Notes: a model not told the origin generated them from the letters alone. Positions 1-8,314 are shown, numbered from the stretch's first letter. The stretch is DNA of 64,000 bases from Halobacillus litoralis (GCF_004101865.1 NZ_CP026118.1:1443001-1507000), one strand, 5' to 3'. Made by a program: numbers and translations.

Positions 1-141
1 AATCGTATGTTCTTGGGCCATTTTTTCGCGATGCTTCATATAGCGATCTTTTTCTTCCTTCGTATCCAAAGCCATTCCTGGATAGCAGCGTTGGGACAAC
101 TCCGTAAACGCCGTGAAGTTTTCAATTTCTTTAAAATACAT
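1..141 (-). CDS. GNAT acetyltransferase, Eis-like, N-terminal fragment
   Basis: Forty-seven codons of a gene that runs off the left edge of the window. The start is an ATG at 141 behind a GGAGGGG ribosome binding site. The visible protein begins MYFKEIENFTAFTELSQRC and continues with YPGM, an arrangement I associate with the N-terminus of Eis-like GNAT acetyltransferases, where a short hydrophobic opening leads to an R-x-x-YPGM motif. The acetyl-CoA-binding part is outside the window, so substrate and function cannot be judged. It is transcribed away from the diguanylate cyclase gene. The family assignment is tentative. Confidence 0.5.
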   Translation of the reverse strand, partial: MYFKEIENFTAFTELSQRCYPGMALDTKEEKDRYMKHREKMAQEHTI

Positions 142-312
142 ATCCAGCCCCTCCTTTAATAAAGTGTCACGTTTATTTACTTGGCTGTACCTCTTTCTAT
201 TCATCCTACCATGTCGACTTATGAAAAGGTGAAAATATAAAAAGGCGTCATGCCCACTTATCGGCTAATGTCAAGTCTAGAATTACATAATACATTTAAC
301 TATTATTTTACA

Positions 313-350
313 TATAGTCCTGCCCGAAGAGGGAGGATTATAGGACTATA
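313..350 (+). promoter_or_regulatory. Leader hairpin upstream of the GGDEF gene
   Basis: A perfect 9-bp inverted repeat, TATAGTCCT (313-321) and AGGACTATA (342-350), encloses a 20-nt loop containing the Shine-Dalgarno-like string GGGAGGA. It lies just before the real ribosome binding site of the gene starting at 378. It does not match the c-di-GMP-I riboswitch consensus as I know it. It could be an operator or a leader structure. Confidence 0.35.
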
Positions 351-377
351 AAAGAATCAATCATAGGAGGTGATTTT

Positions 378-1313
378 ATGAAACAAGCCGATTCTTGGCG
401 GGACTTGAAAAATGCATTTTCATCGAATCTTCGCGCAACGATCCCCGTGGTGATTGATGACCACCTTGAAGAAATGAAAGGCATAAAGGAATTTAATTCC
501 TATATTGAACATTTCCCTGATTACGCAAATAACTTATCCTTAACCTTAAACCAGTCATGCCATGCCCTTTTCATGTCTGAAGATGATTATCAGGCGTTCA
601 TTAACTTATATGATAAAGAAGCAATTGAAGTAGGAATTGCATTTGCGAAAAGTAATTATTTCACCATCGAATTGATGTTACATCTAACGCATAGTACCCG
701 GATGTGCAGCATTCGAAGGGTACTGGAGGCTCTGAGCAAGGTGGAGACGAACCTTGACCACTCCCTCCTGGTCGAGCGCTTTTTCGATATTACAAACAAA
801 AGACAAAATGCCTTTTTCCAGGGCTACATAGCAGAACAAAACAAAATGCTCAAAAATCAAAGCATCACAGACCCTTTGACAACGTTATATAACCGGAGGT
901 ACTTTTATCCATACATAGAAAAGAAGTTGGCTCACCAAAAGAATCGGCCGATTACACTCCTCCTTATTGATTTCAATAATTTCAAAGACATCAATGATCA
1001 ACTTGGTCACCGGGAAGGCGATCGTCTGCTGAAGAATTTTTCTGAACTGCTCTGGAACATCCGCCCTAGCTTCGACGGTGCTTTCCGTTTTGGCGGAGAC
1101 GAATTCGTGCTTGCGATAACTGATTGCACAGAGGCGATGGCTGAAAAAGTGGCTCTTGATTTGGATCATGCCATCAAGCGTTTCCACCCAGAAACCTCCA
1201 TCTCCTTTGGGGTAATCCAACTTCCCGCGGAAAGAGTGAATGTCGATGAATACCTGAACATGGCCGATAAACGAATGTATGAAAACAAAACAAAGCGTCA
1301 TCATCACCAATGA
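378..1313 (+). CDS. GGDEF diguanylate cyclase with helical N-terminal domain
   Basis: This 311-residue protein should make c-di-GMP from two GTP. The GGDEF domain covers about residues 163-305. It opens with DPLTTLYNRRYF, carries the metal-site Asp in LLLIDFNNFKDIN (D198), and has an intact GGDEF at 239-243. The usual inhibitory RxxD site is not conserved: the aligned residues read PSFD. Residues 1-160 are a soluble, mostly helical region with no membrane segment, so the enzyme is probably cytoplasmic. Its layout is reminiscent of globin-like sensor folds, but I see no clear haem histidine and treat that as speculation. An AGGAGGTG ribosome binding site supports the start. It appears monocistronic. 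Confidence 0.9.
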   Translation: MKQADSWRDLKNAFSSNLRATIPVVIDDHLEEMKGIKEFNSYIEHFPDYANNLSLTLNQSCHALFMSEDDYQAFINLYDKEAIEVGIAFAKSNYFTIELMLHLTHSTRMCSIRRVLEALSKVETNLDHSLLVERFFDITNKRQNAFFQGYIAEQNKMLKNQSITDPLTTLYNRRYFYPYIEKKLAHQKNRPITLLLIDFNNFKDINDQLGHREGDRLLKNFSELLWNIRPSFDGAFRFGGDEFVLAITDCTEAMAEKVALDLDHAIKRFHPETSISFGVIQLPAERVNVDEYLNMADKRMYENKTKRHHHQ

Positions 1314-1412
1314 TAAGAGGGAAATGATACGATGAAGACGAGCGAAATAAGCCGATCAACCGAAAGAAAAAATGACCCAATCAACTAAAAAAAGACTCCC
1401 GAATTTTACAGA

Positions 1413-1645
1413 CCACTGAAAAAACCTTTTCAATCTAGTGGAGTTGTTAACGTTAGGTGTTGCTTCTCACGAATCGCTTGTTGGTGGGTGCTTGACGCGG
1501 GCACGCTCATCGTGGAAACAACAGTGGTCTATATGAAAATAGTGATTTACTTGTACATTAAAAAGAAGCCAGGTTTATCGATAAAATCGGCCAACCCGGC
1601 TTCTTTATTTGATGAATAACTCAAAAAGTTGCAGTTCTTCAGTAA
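1413..1645 (+). repeat. Decayed repeat element, short copy (family A)
   Basis: This 233-bp block fills most of the gap between the GGDEF and pirin genes. It starts CCACTGAAAAAAC and ends GTTCTTCAGTA, which are imperfect inverted repeats of each other. Both ends and most of the interior recur at 54073-54491. The first ~120 bp can fold into a long hairpin: GACCAC (1411-1416) pairs with GTGGTC (1524-1529), and CACGA (1468-1472) with TCGTG (1510-1514). Compared with the 54-kb copy it lacks about 80 bp after GCGGGCAC. No ORF is seen. It may be an insertion-sequence remnant or MITE. Confidence 0.6.
1560..1610. terminator. Bidirectional terminator between GGDEF and pirin genes
   Basis: AAAGAAGCC (1562-1570) pairs with GGCTTCTTT (1598-1606), with an inner GGTT/AACC pairing and T-rich flanks on both strands. 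It can end the pirin transcript on the minus strand. It lies inside the repeat element. Confidence 0.6.
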
Positions 1646-1680
1646 CTTCGAATTTTAAGGAGTCTTTCTCATTGGTCTAT

Positions 1681-2538
1681 TTATAACGCCGGCGGGCCAA
1701 ACTTCCCGCTGCGAAAATCATCATATGCCTGCTTGATCTCTTCCATCGAATTCATTACAAACGGACCATGTGGCACGATCTCTTCTCTGATCGGCGCACC
1801 AGAATACACCAACACTTTCGTGCGCCGTTTGTGGGACTTAAGCTGAAGTTCGCTCTTCCCTTTTCCTTCTTCATTAAAAGTCAGAGTCCCAACGCCATGC
1901 TTTTTCAGATTGACTTTATTCGCCCCGGCATCTACATCTCCTGCCAATACATATAAAAAGGCGTTATGATTTTCGGGCAAATCAAGTGTGCACTCGGCCC
2001 CTTCAGATAAAGTGACTTCGCTTAATGTAATGGGAACGATTGAATCCAGCGGCCCTTCTGCGCCAGCCACTTTTCCAGAGAAAACTTTCACAGATCCACC
2101 TTCGAAAGGTACAACAGGAGCATCTTCCCCATATACATTCTGATAAATCGTTTCGGATTTTTTCTTATCTTCAGGAAGATTCAACCACAATTGCAACGTA
2201 TGAGCAACGTCGTTCTCTACCCCATCTTCAGCATGACGGGCAGCCCATCCGGCGTTCATGTACTGGACATCACCTGGCTCGAGAATATCGCGCCCGCCAC
2301 CATTATCAATGTGTTCCAAGCGCCCATCGACCACGTAAGTGACTGTCTGAAAACCACGGTGAGGGTGGTCCGGGAACGTTCCTTTTTTAAACCAGTCCTC
2401 CGCCATCAAGATGAATGGATCGAATTCTTTCCAGCGATCCGCTGGCAATACCCAGCCCTTCTGAATTGCAGGGAAACCCATCTCGTTGTATTTCACATAC
2501 CAATGATCTTTCACCTCTCTAAGATATCTTTCCGTCAT
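1681..2538 (-). CDS. Pirin family protein (bicupin)
   Basis: A 285-residue pirin-like bicupin. The N-terminal cupin carries the pirin metal signature: HPHRGFQTVTYV (two His), a following H in LEHIDN, and the later E/H positions. Family members are Fe-binding; some have quercetinase activity or act as redox-sensing partners. An open frame continues upstream to a GTG at 2577, directly after the stop of the MarR gene. I prefer the ATG at 2538 because AAGGA lies eight bases before it, and the length then matches the family. It is the second gene of a MarR-pirin operon, so it is probably induced by the signal the MarR protein senses, perhaps oxidants or phenolics. Confidence 0.9.
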   Translation of the reverse strand: MTERYLREVKDHWYVKYNEMGFPAIQKGWVLPADRWKEFDPFILMAEDWFKKGTFPDHPHRGFQTVTYVVDGRLEHIDNGGGRDILEPGDVQYMNAGWAARHAEDGVENDVAHTLQLWLNLPEDKKKSETIYQNVYGEDAPVVPFEGGSVKVFSGKVAGAEGPLDSIVPITLSEVTLSEGAECTLDLPENHNAFLYVLAGDVDAGANKVNLKKHGVGTLTFNEEGKGKSELQLKSHKRRTKVLVYSGAPIREEIVPHGPFVMNSMEEIKQAYDDFRSGKFGPPAL

Positions 2539-2577
2539 TTCTATCATCCTTTCAGAGAGATTAGCTGCTGCAACCAC

Positions 2578-3006
2578 TCATCCACCAATATTCTGCTCCA
2601 TTTTTGTAAGAAGCCGGGACAATTCTTGTAACTCTTCCTCAGAAATTCCTTCTGTCACTACATCATTGAAACTTTCTGCGACAGGCACGACTTTTTCTTT
2701 CAACTCCCTGCCGCTCTCGGTCAAATAAAGTTCCAATGCCCGGCGGTCATTCGGGCAAAAACATCGTTTGATAAAGCCTTTCTTCTCGAGGTTGGAAGCC
2801 ATGCGTGCAATGTTTGTTTTATCTTTGGCTAATTTTTCTGCGAGCTGATTTTGGGTCATCCCGTCTTTCTCCCAAAGCAGCATCATAATGAGGTTCTGCT
2901 CTGGTGCAAGGTTATAAGGTTCTAACTTGGACTTGATGTAACCCGTCAACTTCAAATCGGTCTTGTGAAGTTTAATACTGATATAATCTTGAAAGCTCAA
3001 ATTCAT
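2578..3006 (-). CDS. MarR family transcriptional regulator
   Basis: A 142-residue winged-helix regulator. The recognition helix lies around residues 51-75 (MTQNQLAEKLAKDKTNIARM). The wing contains the MarR signature NDRRALELYLTESG. Unusually, the wing start has a C-x-C pair (C82, C84), which could make DNA binding redox-sensitive; that is inference. It is followed without a gap by the pirin gene and is preceded by a 7-bp inverted repeat (3031-3054) suitable for autoregulation. It most likely represses its own operon. Confidence 0.92.
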   Translation of the reverse strand: MNLSFQDYISIKLHKTDLKLTGYIKSKLEPYNLAPEQNLIMMLLWEKDGMTQNQLAEKLAKDKTNIARMASNLEKKGFIKRCFCPNDRRALELYLTESGRELKEKVVPVAESFNDVVTEGISEEELQELSRLLTKMEQNIGG

Positions 3007-3030
3007 TAGATACCTTCTTTCGGTATGAAG

Positions 3031-3054
3031 AAATAGTTGCTACACCTACTATTT
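3031..3054 (-). promoter_or_regulatory. Candidate MarR operator
   Basis: AAATAGT (3031-3037) and ACTATTT (3048-3054) form a perfect 7-bp inverted repeat with a 10-bp spacer, 25 bp upstream of the MarR start codon. This is the position and symmetry expected of an autoregulatory MarR site. A smaller repeat, ATACC/GGTAT (3010-3026), lies between it and the gene. Confidence 0.45.
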
Positions 3055-3117
3055 GTTAGTTCCATTATAAGAACCAGAAGACCGATTGTCAAAATATAGA
3101 TGGTTGAAACTGCTTTT

Positions 3118-3150
3118 CCTCAGGTCATCCAGAAATTGGATGACCTGAGG
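3118..3150. repeat. Perfect 13-bp hairpin upstream of the MarR promoter
   Basis: CCTCAGGTCATCC (3118-3130) and GGATGACCTGAGG (3138-3150) are perfect complements around a 7-nt loop. Neither strand has a convincing T-run after it. It may be a weak terminator shielding the MarR promoter from the PTS transcript, or a protein-binding palindrome. Confidence 0.5.
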
Positions 3151-3185
3151 TGGGGTATTTATCCATTTTATTCACTCAAATGAAA

Positions 3186-3225
3186 ATACCTGCTTTCCCT
3201 TCAGGTAGTAGGGGAATGCAGGTAT
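3186..3225 (-). terminator. Terminator of manP
   Basis: ATACCTGC (3186-3193) pairs with GCAGGTAT (3218-3225), extended by TTCCC/GGGAA. On the minus strand it is followed by ATTTTCATTT. It lies 15 bp after the manP stop codon. Confidence 0.6.
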
Positions 3226-3239
3226 CACTAGTCAATCTC

Positions 3240-5189
3240 TCATTTCACTTTTTGTAATAGTTCATAGGCTTCTTCTTTCGTCTGTACATTCAATAGCTCT
3301 TCTCTGAACTGTTCATCCATAAGTTGCCGGGACAACATTTGTAAGATTTTCAAATGGTCATCTCCCTGCCGGTTTTCCGGAACGGCAATCATGAAAATAA
3401 GTTTCGCATCTGTGCCATCCATACTGTTCCAATCTACCCCGTCCCGCTTCATGCCAAAAACGACGGCTGGATTTTTCACAGCAGATGATTTACCGTGCGG
3501 TATTGCGATGTTCATCCCGAGTCCTGTCGTGCTTTGATTTTCCCGGTTGATGATCGCTTCTTTGAAATCAGTTTGTGAAACTAAGATTTCATTGTGGTCC
3601 AGAGTTTGAATCAATTCATCTATGACGTCATCACGTGTCGCCCCTGCCAAATCAATATTGATTAGTTCGGGCGTGGTAATATCCGTCAATTTTGAAATTT
3701 CTTTGGGTTGTGTTTGAGGTGCTTCTGCCTTTTTTTCCTCTTCTTCTGGTTCTTTTGTTTCCTCGAGCCCGTTATCTCCCGGTATGCTCTCAACAGCTGC
3801 TACATCTTTTTTCAGAAGGTTAACCATGAAAGCAGTAACGACCACACCAATCGCAGCTGCAACAAAGAACATGAAAACATTATCTACCGCTCCTAAAACA
3901 GCAACGATCGGTCCACCATGGGCAACCCTGTCTCCAACACTACTTAACATAGCGACTACTGCACCAGTCATCGAACCGACTACAATACTCGGTATCACCC
4001 GCAGTGGATCTTGGGCAGCAAATGGAATAGCACCTTCCGTTATCCCGAACAAGCCCATTGTGAACGATGCTTTTCCTGTTTCCCGCTCCGCTTGGTGATA
4101 TTTCTTTTTGTTAATGAATGTTGCAAGCCCCATCCCTATTGGAGGAATACAAATCGCTACGGCAATAGCGCCCATGATTTCATAGTTGCCTTCAGCGATC
4201 ATAGCTGCACCGAATAAGAATGCTACCTTATTGAAAGGTCCTCCCATATCAATAGCAATCATTCCACCTAGAATAAGGGCAAGTAAGACGGCACTCGTCC
4301 CTTGCATGCCTTCCAACCATGCTGTCAATCCTTCGAAAATTCCTGCCACAGGCGCACCAATGACAAATATAAAAGCAAGTCCGACAATCAATGAACCTAT
4401 TATCGGAATGAAAATGATCGGCATCACGGGTTGAATGGCTTTCGGTACTTTAATCTTTTTAATGGCAAGGACCACATATCCTGCTAAGAAGCCAGCGATA
4501 ATACCGCCGATGAATCCTGCTCCAGCTTCACTTCCGTAAAAACTTCCATCAGCTGCGATATAGCCGCCGATGATTCCAGGGGCTAATCCTGGCCGGTCAG
4601 CAATACTGTAGGCGATGAACCCTGCTAAGATCGGAACCATAAAACTGAAGGAGGCAGCTCCCAGGCTTTCAATCTGTTTCCAGAAAGAATCATCAGGAAT
4701 TTGAATCCCCTCTGCGGTCTGGTTTCCGCCAAGAGCTAATGAGATTGCAATCAGCAGGCCCCCTACTACGATAAATGGAATCATGTAAGAAACACCATTC
4801 ATCAAGTGACGGTAAATCGGGTTTTCCTTCTCCTTTTTCTTTTGTTTTACAGTTTCAGCCGAAGGCATATCCCCTTTGTAAACGGATACATCTTTGTCGA
4901 TGATTTTTTGGATCAATTTCTTCGGCTCACGGATACCTTCCTGCACACCGACAACTAACAGTTTCTTCCCACCGAATCTCTCTTTTGAAACGTCTTTATC
5001 ACTTGCAATAATAATTCCGTCGGCTTCGGCAATATCTTTTTCAGTCAATTCATTTTCCACGCCGATCGAGCCTTGTGTTTCCACTTTCATCTCTACTCCC
5101 ATTTCGTCTCCTGCTTTTTGCAAATTCTCAGCAGCCATATAGGTATGGGCAATACCGACAGGGCAAGCGGTCACAGCTAATATCTTCAT
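3240..5189 (-). CDS. manP: PTS transporter EIIBCA, mannose/fructose type (ManP-like)
   Basis: This 649-residue membrane permease imports and phosphorylates a hexose using PEP-derived phosphate. Domain order is IIB (about 1-100, active Cys9 in ACPVGIAHTY), IIC (about 125-470, multi-spanning, ITEGAIPFAAQDP loop), an acidic linker, and IIA (about 500-649, active His565 in IAIPHGKS). Length, domain order and sequence closely resemble B. subtilis ManP (about 650 residues) as I recall it, and the upstream ManR-type activator fits. A fructose specificity cannot be excluded. No mannose-6-phosphate isomerase gene follows. A cre-like site lies inside the coding region (4876-4891), so glucose repression is likely. 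Confidence 0.88.
   Translation of the reverse strand: MKILAVTACPVGIAHTYMAAENLQKAGDEMGVEMKVETQGSIGVENELTEKDIAEADGIIIASDKDVSKERFGGKKLLVVGVQEGIREPKKLIQKIIDKDVSVYKGDMPSAETVKQKKKEKENPIYRHLMNGVSYMIPFIVVGGLLIAISLALGGNQTAEGIQIPDDSFWKQIESLGAASFSFMVPILAGFIAYSIADRPGLAPGIIGGYIAADGSFYGSEAGAGFIGGIIAGFLAGYVVLAIKKIKVPKAIQPVMPIIFIPIIGSLIVGLAFIFVIGAPVAGIFEGLTAWLEGMQGTSAVLLALILGGMIAIDMGGPFNKVAFLFGAAMIAEGNYEIMGAIAVAICIPPIGMGLATFINKKKYHQAERETGKASFTMGLFGITEGAIPFAAQDPLRVIPSIVVGSMTGAVVAMLSSVGDRVAHGGPIVAVLGAVDNVFMFFVAAAIGVVVTAFMVNLLKKDVAAVESIPGDNGLEETKEPEEEEKKAEAPQTQPKEISKLTDITTPELINIDLAGATRDDVIDELIQTLDHNEILVSQTDFKEAIINRENQSTTGLGMNIAIPHGKSSAVKNPAVVFGMKRDGVDWNSMDGTDAKLIFMIAVPENRQGDDHLKILQMLSRQLMDEQFREELLNVQTKEEAYELLQKVK
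4876..4891. promoter_or_regulatory. Intragenic cre site (CcpA) in manP
   Basis: TTGTAAACGGATACAT fits the cre consensus WTGNAANCGNWWNCAW at every defined position. It lies about 300 bp inside manP, where bound CcpA-HPr(Ser-P) would act as a transcriptional roadblock. Identified by consensus match only. Confidence 0.6.
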
Positions 5190-5240
5190 CCCGTCCCCTC
5201 CTCATAATTGATTTATCTTAAGTATAAGTCATTTTTCCTC

Positions 5241-5289
5241 ATAAAAAATAATTCATTTTTACCGCAGTTGTGGTAAAAATGAATTATTT
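5241..5289 (-). terminator. 18-bp perfect palindrome at the manR stop, terminator/operator
   Basis: The 18-bp arms at 5246-5263 and 5272-5289 are perfectly complementary (inner ends TTTACC and GGTAAA) around an 8-nt loop, gcagttgt. The right arm overlaps the manR stop codon. On the minus strand a run of six T follows, so it can act as a Rho-independent terminator between manR and manP. It also sits just upstream of the likely manP promoter (TATACT around 5220), where an activator site would be expected. Confidence 0.65.
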
Positions 5290-7200
5290 CAAAAGCACCT
5301 GTTTCATTTCAGAAAAATTATCCGCCCGCCTGATTTTTTCCACAAGCTCAGGGTGTTCGCTGATCTTTGATATGGCCTGCATGAGCGGGCGTGTTCTTTT
5401 CTGATCATTCGGAGCAATCGCTAACATAAACACGACCGTCACTTTTTCATCCCCCCATTCCAATGGTTCATCTAAAGTAGAGATTGCGATCGTAGTTTGA
5501 TGAACCTCTTCAGAAGGAGCGTGAGGGATGGCAATACCGCCCCCTATGGCCGTAGCGGAAGAACGTTCCCTTATTAAGGTGCGATGGCCGAAAGTCGGCT
5601 TGACTCTGCCTTTTTCAGATAAAACGTCTGCCAAGCCTTCTATCACTTTGAAACGATGTACAAAAGGAGCTTTCAGAATGCAGAAATCTTCATGGATGTA
5701 ATCAATGAGTGAACGCATGTTAAATTCTTTATTTCCGCTTTCGTCCATAGATTGTAGAAAGCGATCCAACTGCTTTTTATCCTCAGCTTCCAGCAAAGGG
5801 GAAATTACGATATGAGGGGGATCCGTTACTTGCAACGGCTTAGTTGAGATAATGAAATCAACGTGACTTTGCTTGAGAGTGGAATCTACATTCCGTTCAG
5901 CCACACAACCCACTATGTCTAAACCTTTATATGTTTGCTCCAGCTTAGCTTGAAGAAGATGAGACATCCCGATGCCTAATTCACACACAATCAATACATG
6001 CTTCATCCGATTTCTCCGTTTTTCCAACCTTTCCACAGCAGCCTGAAAATGTAACACTAAGTAAGCTGCTTCGTCTTCCGGGATTGCAAGCTCGTACTTA
6101 CGTTTCACTTCTTCTAGCCCCATCACGACCATACTGAACATATAAGGGTACATCTTCTTAATTTGGGAGAGCATCGGATTACGAATCGTCAGTCCGTATC
6201 GCACACGATGAATCGTGGAGGCTAAATGGATTTGAAGACCATCCATCAGCACCCGATCATCTCTGAAATTTTTCATTGTCATAATCTGCATTTGAAATGT
6301 CAGCTGGTCTATGACCTCACTTACAAATGGGTCCGAGGAAGAGGCTGACCATTCAGGACTTTTACAACTGATCAGATGCCAGGTAAAGTACACCTGCTCC
6401 TCTATTGGAAACTTTATCCGCAATACTTCTCCCAGTCTATGAAAGAACCACTCCGCCATTTCGTATTCTTGTGTTTGATGTACAGACGCTTTTTCATCAT
6501 CTTTAATAGAAATCAAGGAATTCTGTCTCGTCCGTTTAATCATTACCAATGCATGAATCACAAGGCTTTCCTTTTCCCCCTCGGCAAAATGGAAAGAAAA
6601 AAGCTGTTCAAGCTGTCTGACCAATTGTCTGACGATATCCACCTCATAGCCTGGAAATAATTGAATCACACTCTGATTGGAATCCGCCCGGGAAGCCACA
6701 AGCTCCGACAAATGGGCTAACGCATTCCGCTTATTCAGCTCTTCTCCTGTGATCTTACTGCCCAATCGTTGTTTCGATATAATTTGAAGGTGATAACTTT
6801 CAAGCCACTGTCTGATCACATCCAAATCATTTTTGATCATAGGTATAGTTGTGTAATAATCCGCTGCCAACTCATTAAGGGAAAATGCTTTTTCTTCTAC
6901 GAGCATTCGGTAGGCTAATTCTAGTTTCCGGTCCTGGTCAGTTTTCTTTTCTGTTTGATAAAGCCGATTGAATAACTTCGCCTTCTCTTCTTCCGGCGCA
7001 ACCAGGCTGATACCAATACCTGGCTTCCGGACAAGGTAAGCCGCCGATTCTGTTTGTAAAAATTGTTCGAGCAACTTCAAATCATTTCTCAACGTTTTTT
7101 CAGAACATTCCAGTTCATCAGCTAACGATTGTACGCGAAAAACCTCATCTTTATGAATGAGGAGCTTATGTAATAATTCCGTTTGTCGATCATTCATCAA
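5284..7200 (-). CDS. manR: BglG/PRD-family transcriptional activator with EIIB and EIIA domains (ManR-like)
   Basis: A 638-residue activator. It opens with two helix-turn-helix domains (about 1-65 and 85-160), then two PTS regulation domains (about 170-380; PRD2 includes EAAYLVLHFQAAVERL), a GatB-like EIIB domain with Cys in VLIVCELGIGMS near residue 410, and a C-terminal EIIA domain with His560 in IAIPHAPS. This is the ManR/LicR/MtlR architecture. PTS phosphorylation of the PRD, EIIB and EIIA residues would set its activity. It ends 94 bp before manP in the same direction, so it almost certainly activates manP. The exact sugar is inferred from the partner. Confidence 0.88.
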   Translation of the reverse strand: MMNDRQTELLHKLLIHKDEVFRVQSLADELECSEKTLRNDLKLLEQFLQTESAAYLVRKPGIGISLVAPEEEKAKLFNRLYQTEKKTDQDRKLELAYRMLVEEKAFSLNELAADYYTTIPMIKNDLDVIRQWLESYHLQIISKQRLGSKITGEELNKRNALAHLSELVASRADSNQSVIQLFPGYEVDIVRQLVRQLEQLFSFHFAEGEKESLVIHALVMIKRTRQNSLISIKDDEKASVHQTQEYEMAEWFFHRLGEVLRIKFPIEEQVYFTWHLISCKSPEWSASSSDPFVSEVIDQLTFQMQIMTMKNFRDDRVLMDGLQIHLASTIHRVRYGLTIRNPMLSQIKKMYPYMFSMVVMGLEEVKRKYELAIPEDEAAYLVLHFQAAVERLEKRRNRMKHVLIVCELGIGMSHLLQAKLEQTYKGLDIVGCVAERNVDSTLKQSHVDFIISTKPLQVTDPPHIVISPLLEAEDKKQLDRFLQSMDESGNKEFNMRSLIDYIHEDFCILKAPFVHRFKVIEGLADVLSEKGRVKPTFGHRTLIRERSSATAIGGGIAIPHAPSEEVHQTTIAISTLDEPLEWGDEKVTVVFMLAIAPNDQKRTRPLMQAISKISEHPELVEKIRRADNFSEMKQVLLK

Positions 7201-7402
7201 GGAACACCATCTCCATTAATTCTCAATATACACAAGGACGCACTTTCTCCCAGTATATCATTTCCCATGGAAGAATGATGAGCCCTCATTTTTCACACCG
7301 ATTAAAAACATTTTTAAAAATCTGAAACTTTAAATTTTCCTACGCGTAAAAGAATTAAAAGCACATAAACTGGCAGAAGGAAAAGAAGGGAGAGTTTGTC
7401 TG

Positions 7403-8314
7403 ATGATCGAGGTAAACAAGGTTAGTAAAAGGTATGGCTCGACCCGAGCGTTGGAGGATATCAGCTTAAGCATCGCAGAAGGGACTTGTTTTGGTCTGGT
7501 CGGCCCGAATGGGGCAGGAAAATCTACGCTTATGAAGATTTTAGCCGGGATCCTCCTCGAGTTCGATGGTGATATTCTCGTTAACGAGCGATCTGTTTCA
7601 AATGATCGTATGTCTATTAAAAAACAGCTCGGCTATGTCCCCCAAGAAATTTGCCTGGAGGACACATTAACGGCAAGGGACAATCTGATTTTTTTCGGCA
7701 AGTTGTATGGTCTCTCAGGAAGGCACTTGGAAAAGCGGATAGAGCAAGTCCTGGACCAGATCGGTTTACTTGAACGCAGCAAGGATAAGGTCTCCACATT
7801 CTCAGGGGGAATGAAGCGTCGATTGAATATCGGCTGTGCATTGCTCCACGAACCTGGGGTCATTATCATGGATGAACCGACAGTCGGTATCGACCCTCAG
7901 TCCAGAAATTCGATTTTTACGATCATCAAACAACTGAAGGCAGCAGGAAGCACCATCATCTATTCCAGTCACTACATGGAAGAAGTAGAATTATTGTGCG
8001 ACCATATCGGTCTGATCGATAAAGGTCAGTTGATGGAATTCGGTGAAATGAATGATTTATTAGCACGCTACGCTAAGCCATCTTTGTTTATTTCCGGAGA
8101 TGAGATTCAGGAAGAAATGCTCTCCCCTTTTGGAAACCTGGAGAAAAAAGGGACCGGATATGTCATCGACAGTCAGGAGCCGCTCATAACTTTGGAAGAA
8201 GTAATAGTGATGCTCAGGGAAAATGGGAAAGAACCGCGCAGGCTGGAACTTTACCACCCTAGACTTGAAGATATATTCTTTAACCTGACTGGAACACAGC
8301 TTCGCGACGCTTAA
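7403..8314 (+). CDS. ABC transporter ATP-binding protein (ABC-2 exporter type)
   Basis: A 303-residue ATPase. It has Walker A GPNGAGKST (34-42), Q-loop, signature FSGGM (about 133-137), Walker B VIIMDEP and an H-loop in SSHYMEE, followed by a C-terminal extension typical of drug/Nod-type (DrrA/CcmA) ATPases. It powers the membrane protein encoded 16 bp downstream. The pair would export a drug, lipid or peptide from the cytoplasm; the substrate is not apparent. The operon is divergent from manR, with a 202-bp shared upstream region. Confidence 0.93.
   Translation: MIEVNKVSKRYGSTRALEDISLSIAEGTCFGLVGPNGAGKSTLMKILAGILLEFDGDILVNERSVSNDRMSIKKQLGYVPQEICLEDTLTARDNLIFFGKLYGLSGRHLEKRIEQVLDQIGLLERSKDKVSTFSGGMKRRLNIGCALLHEPGVIIMDEPTVGIDPQSRNSIFTIIKQLKAAGSTIIYSSHYMEEVELLCDHIGLIDKGQLMEFGEMNDLLARYAKPSLFISGDEIQEEMLSPFGNLEKKGTGYVIDSQEPLITLEEVIVMLRENGKEPRRLELYHPRLEDIFFNLTGTQLRDA

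Noticed and set aside
313..350. c-di-GMP riboswitch upstream of the GGDEF gene
   Set aside because: The hairpin lacks the conserved GEMM elements (CACGCACAGGGCAAACC-type core), so only an unspecific leader hairpin is claimed.
1332..1388. 18-codon frame after the GGDEF gene (MKTSEISRS...)
   Set aside because: The AGAGGG site is too far from the ATG, there is no homology I know, and the composition is low complexity; most likely chance.
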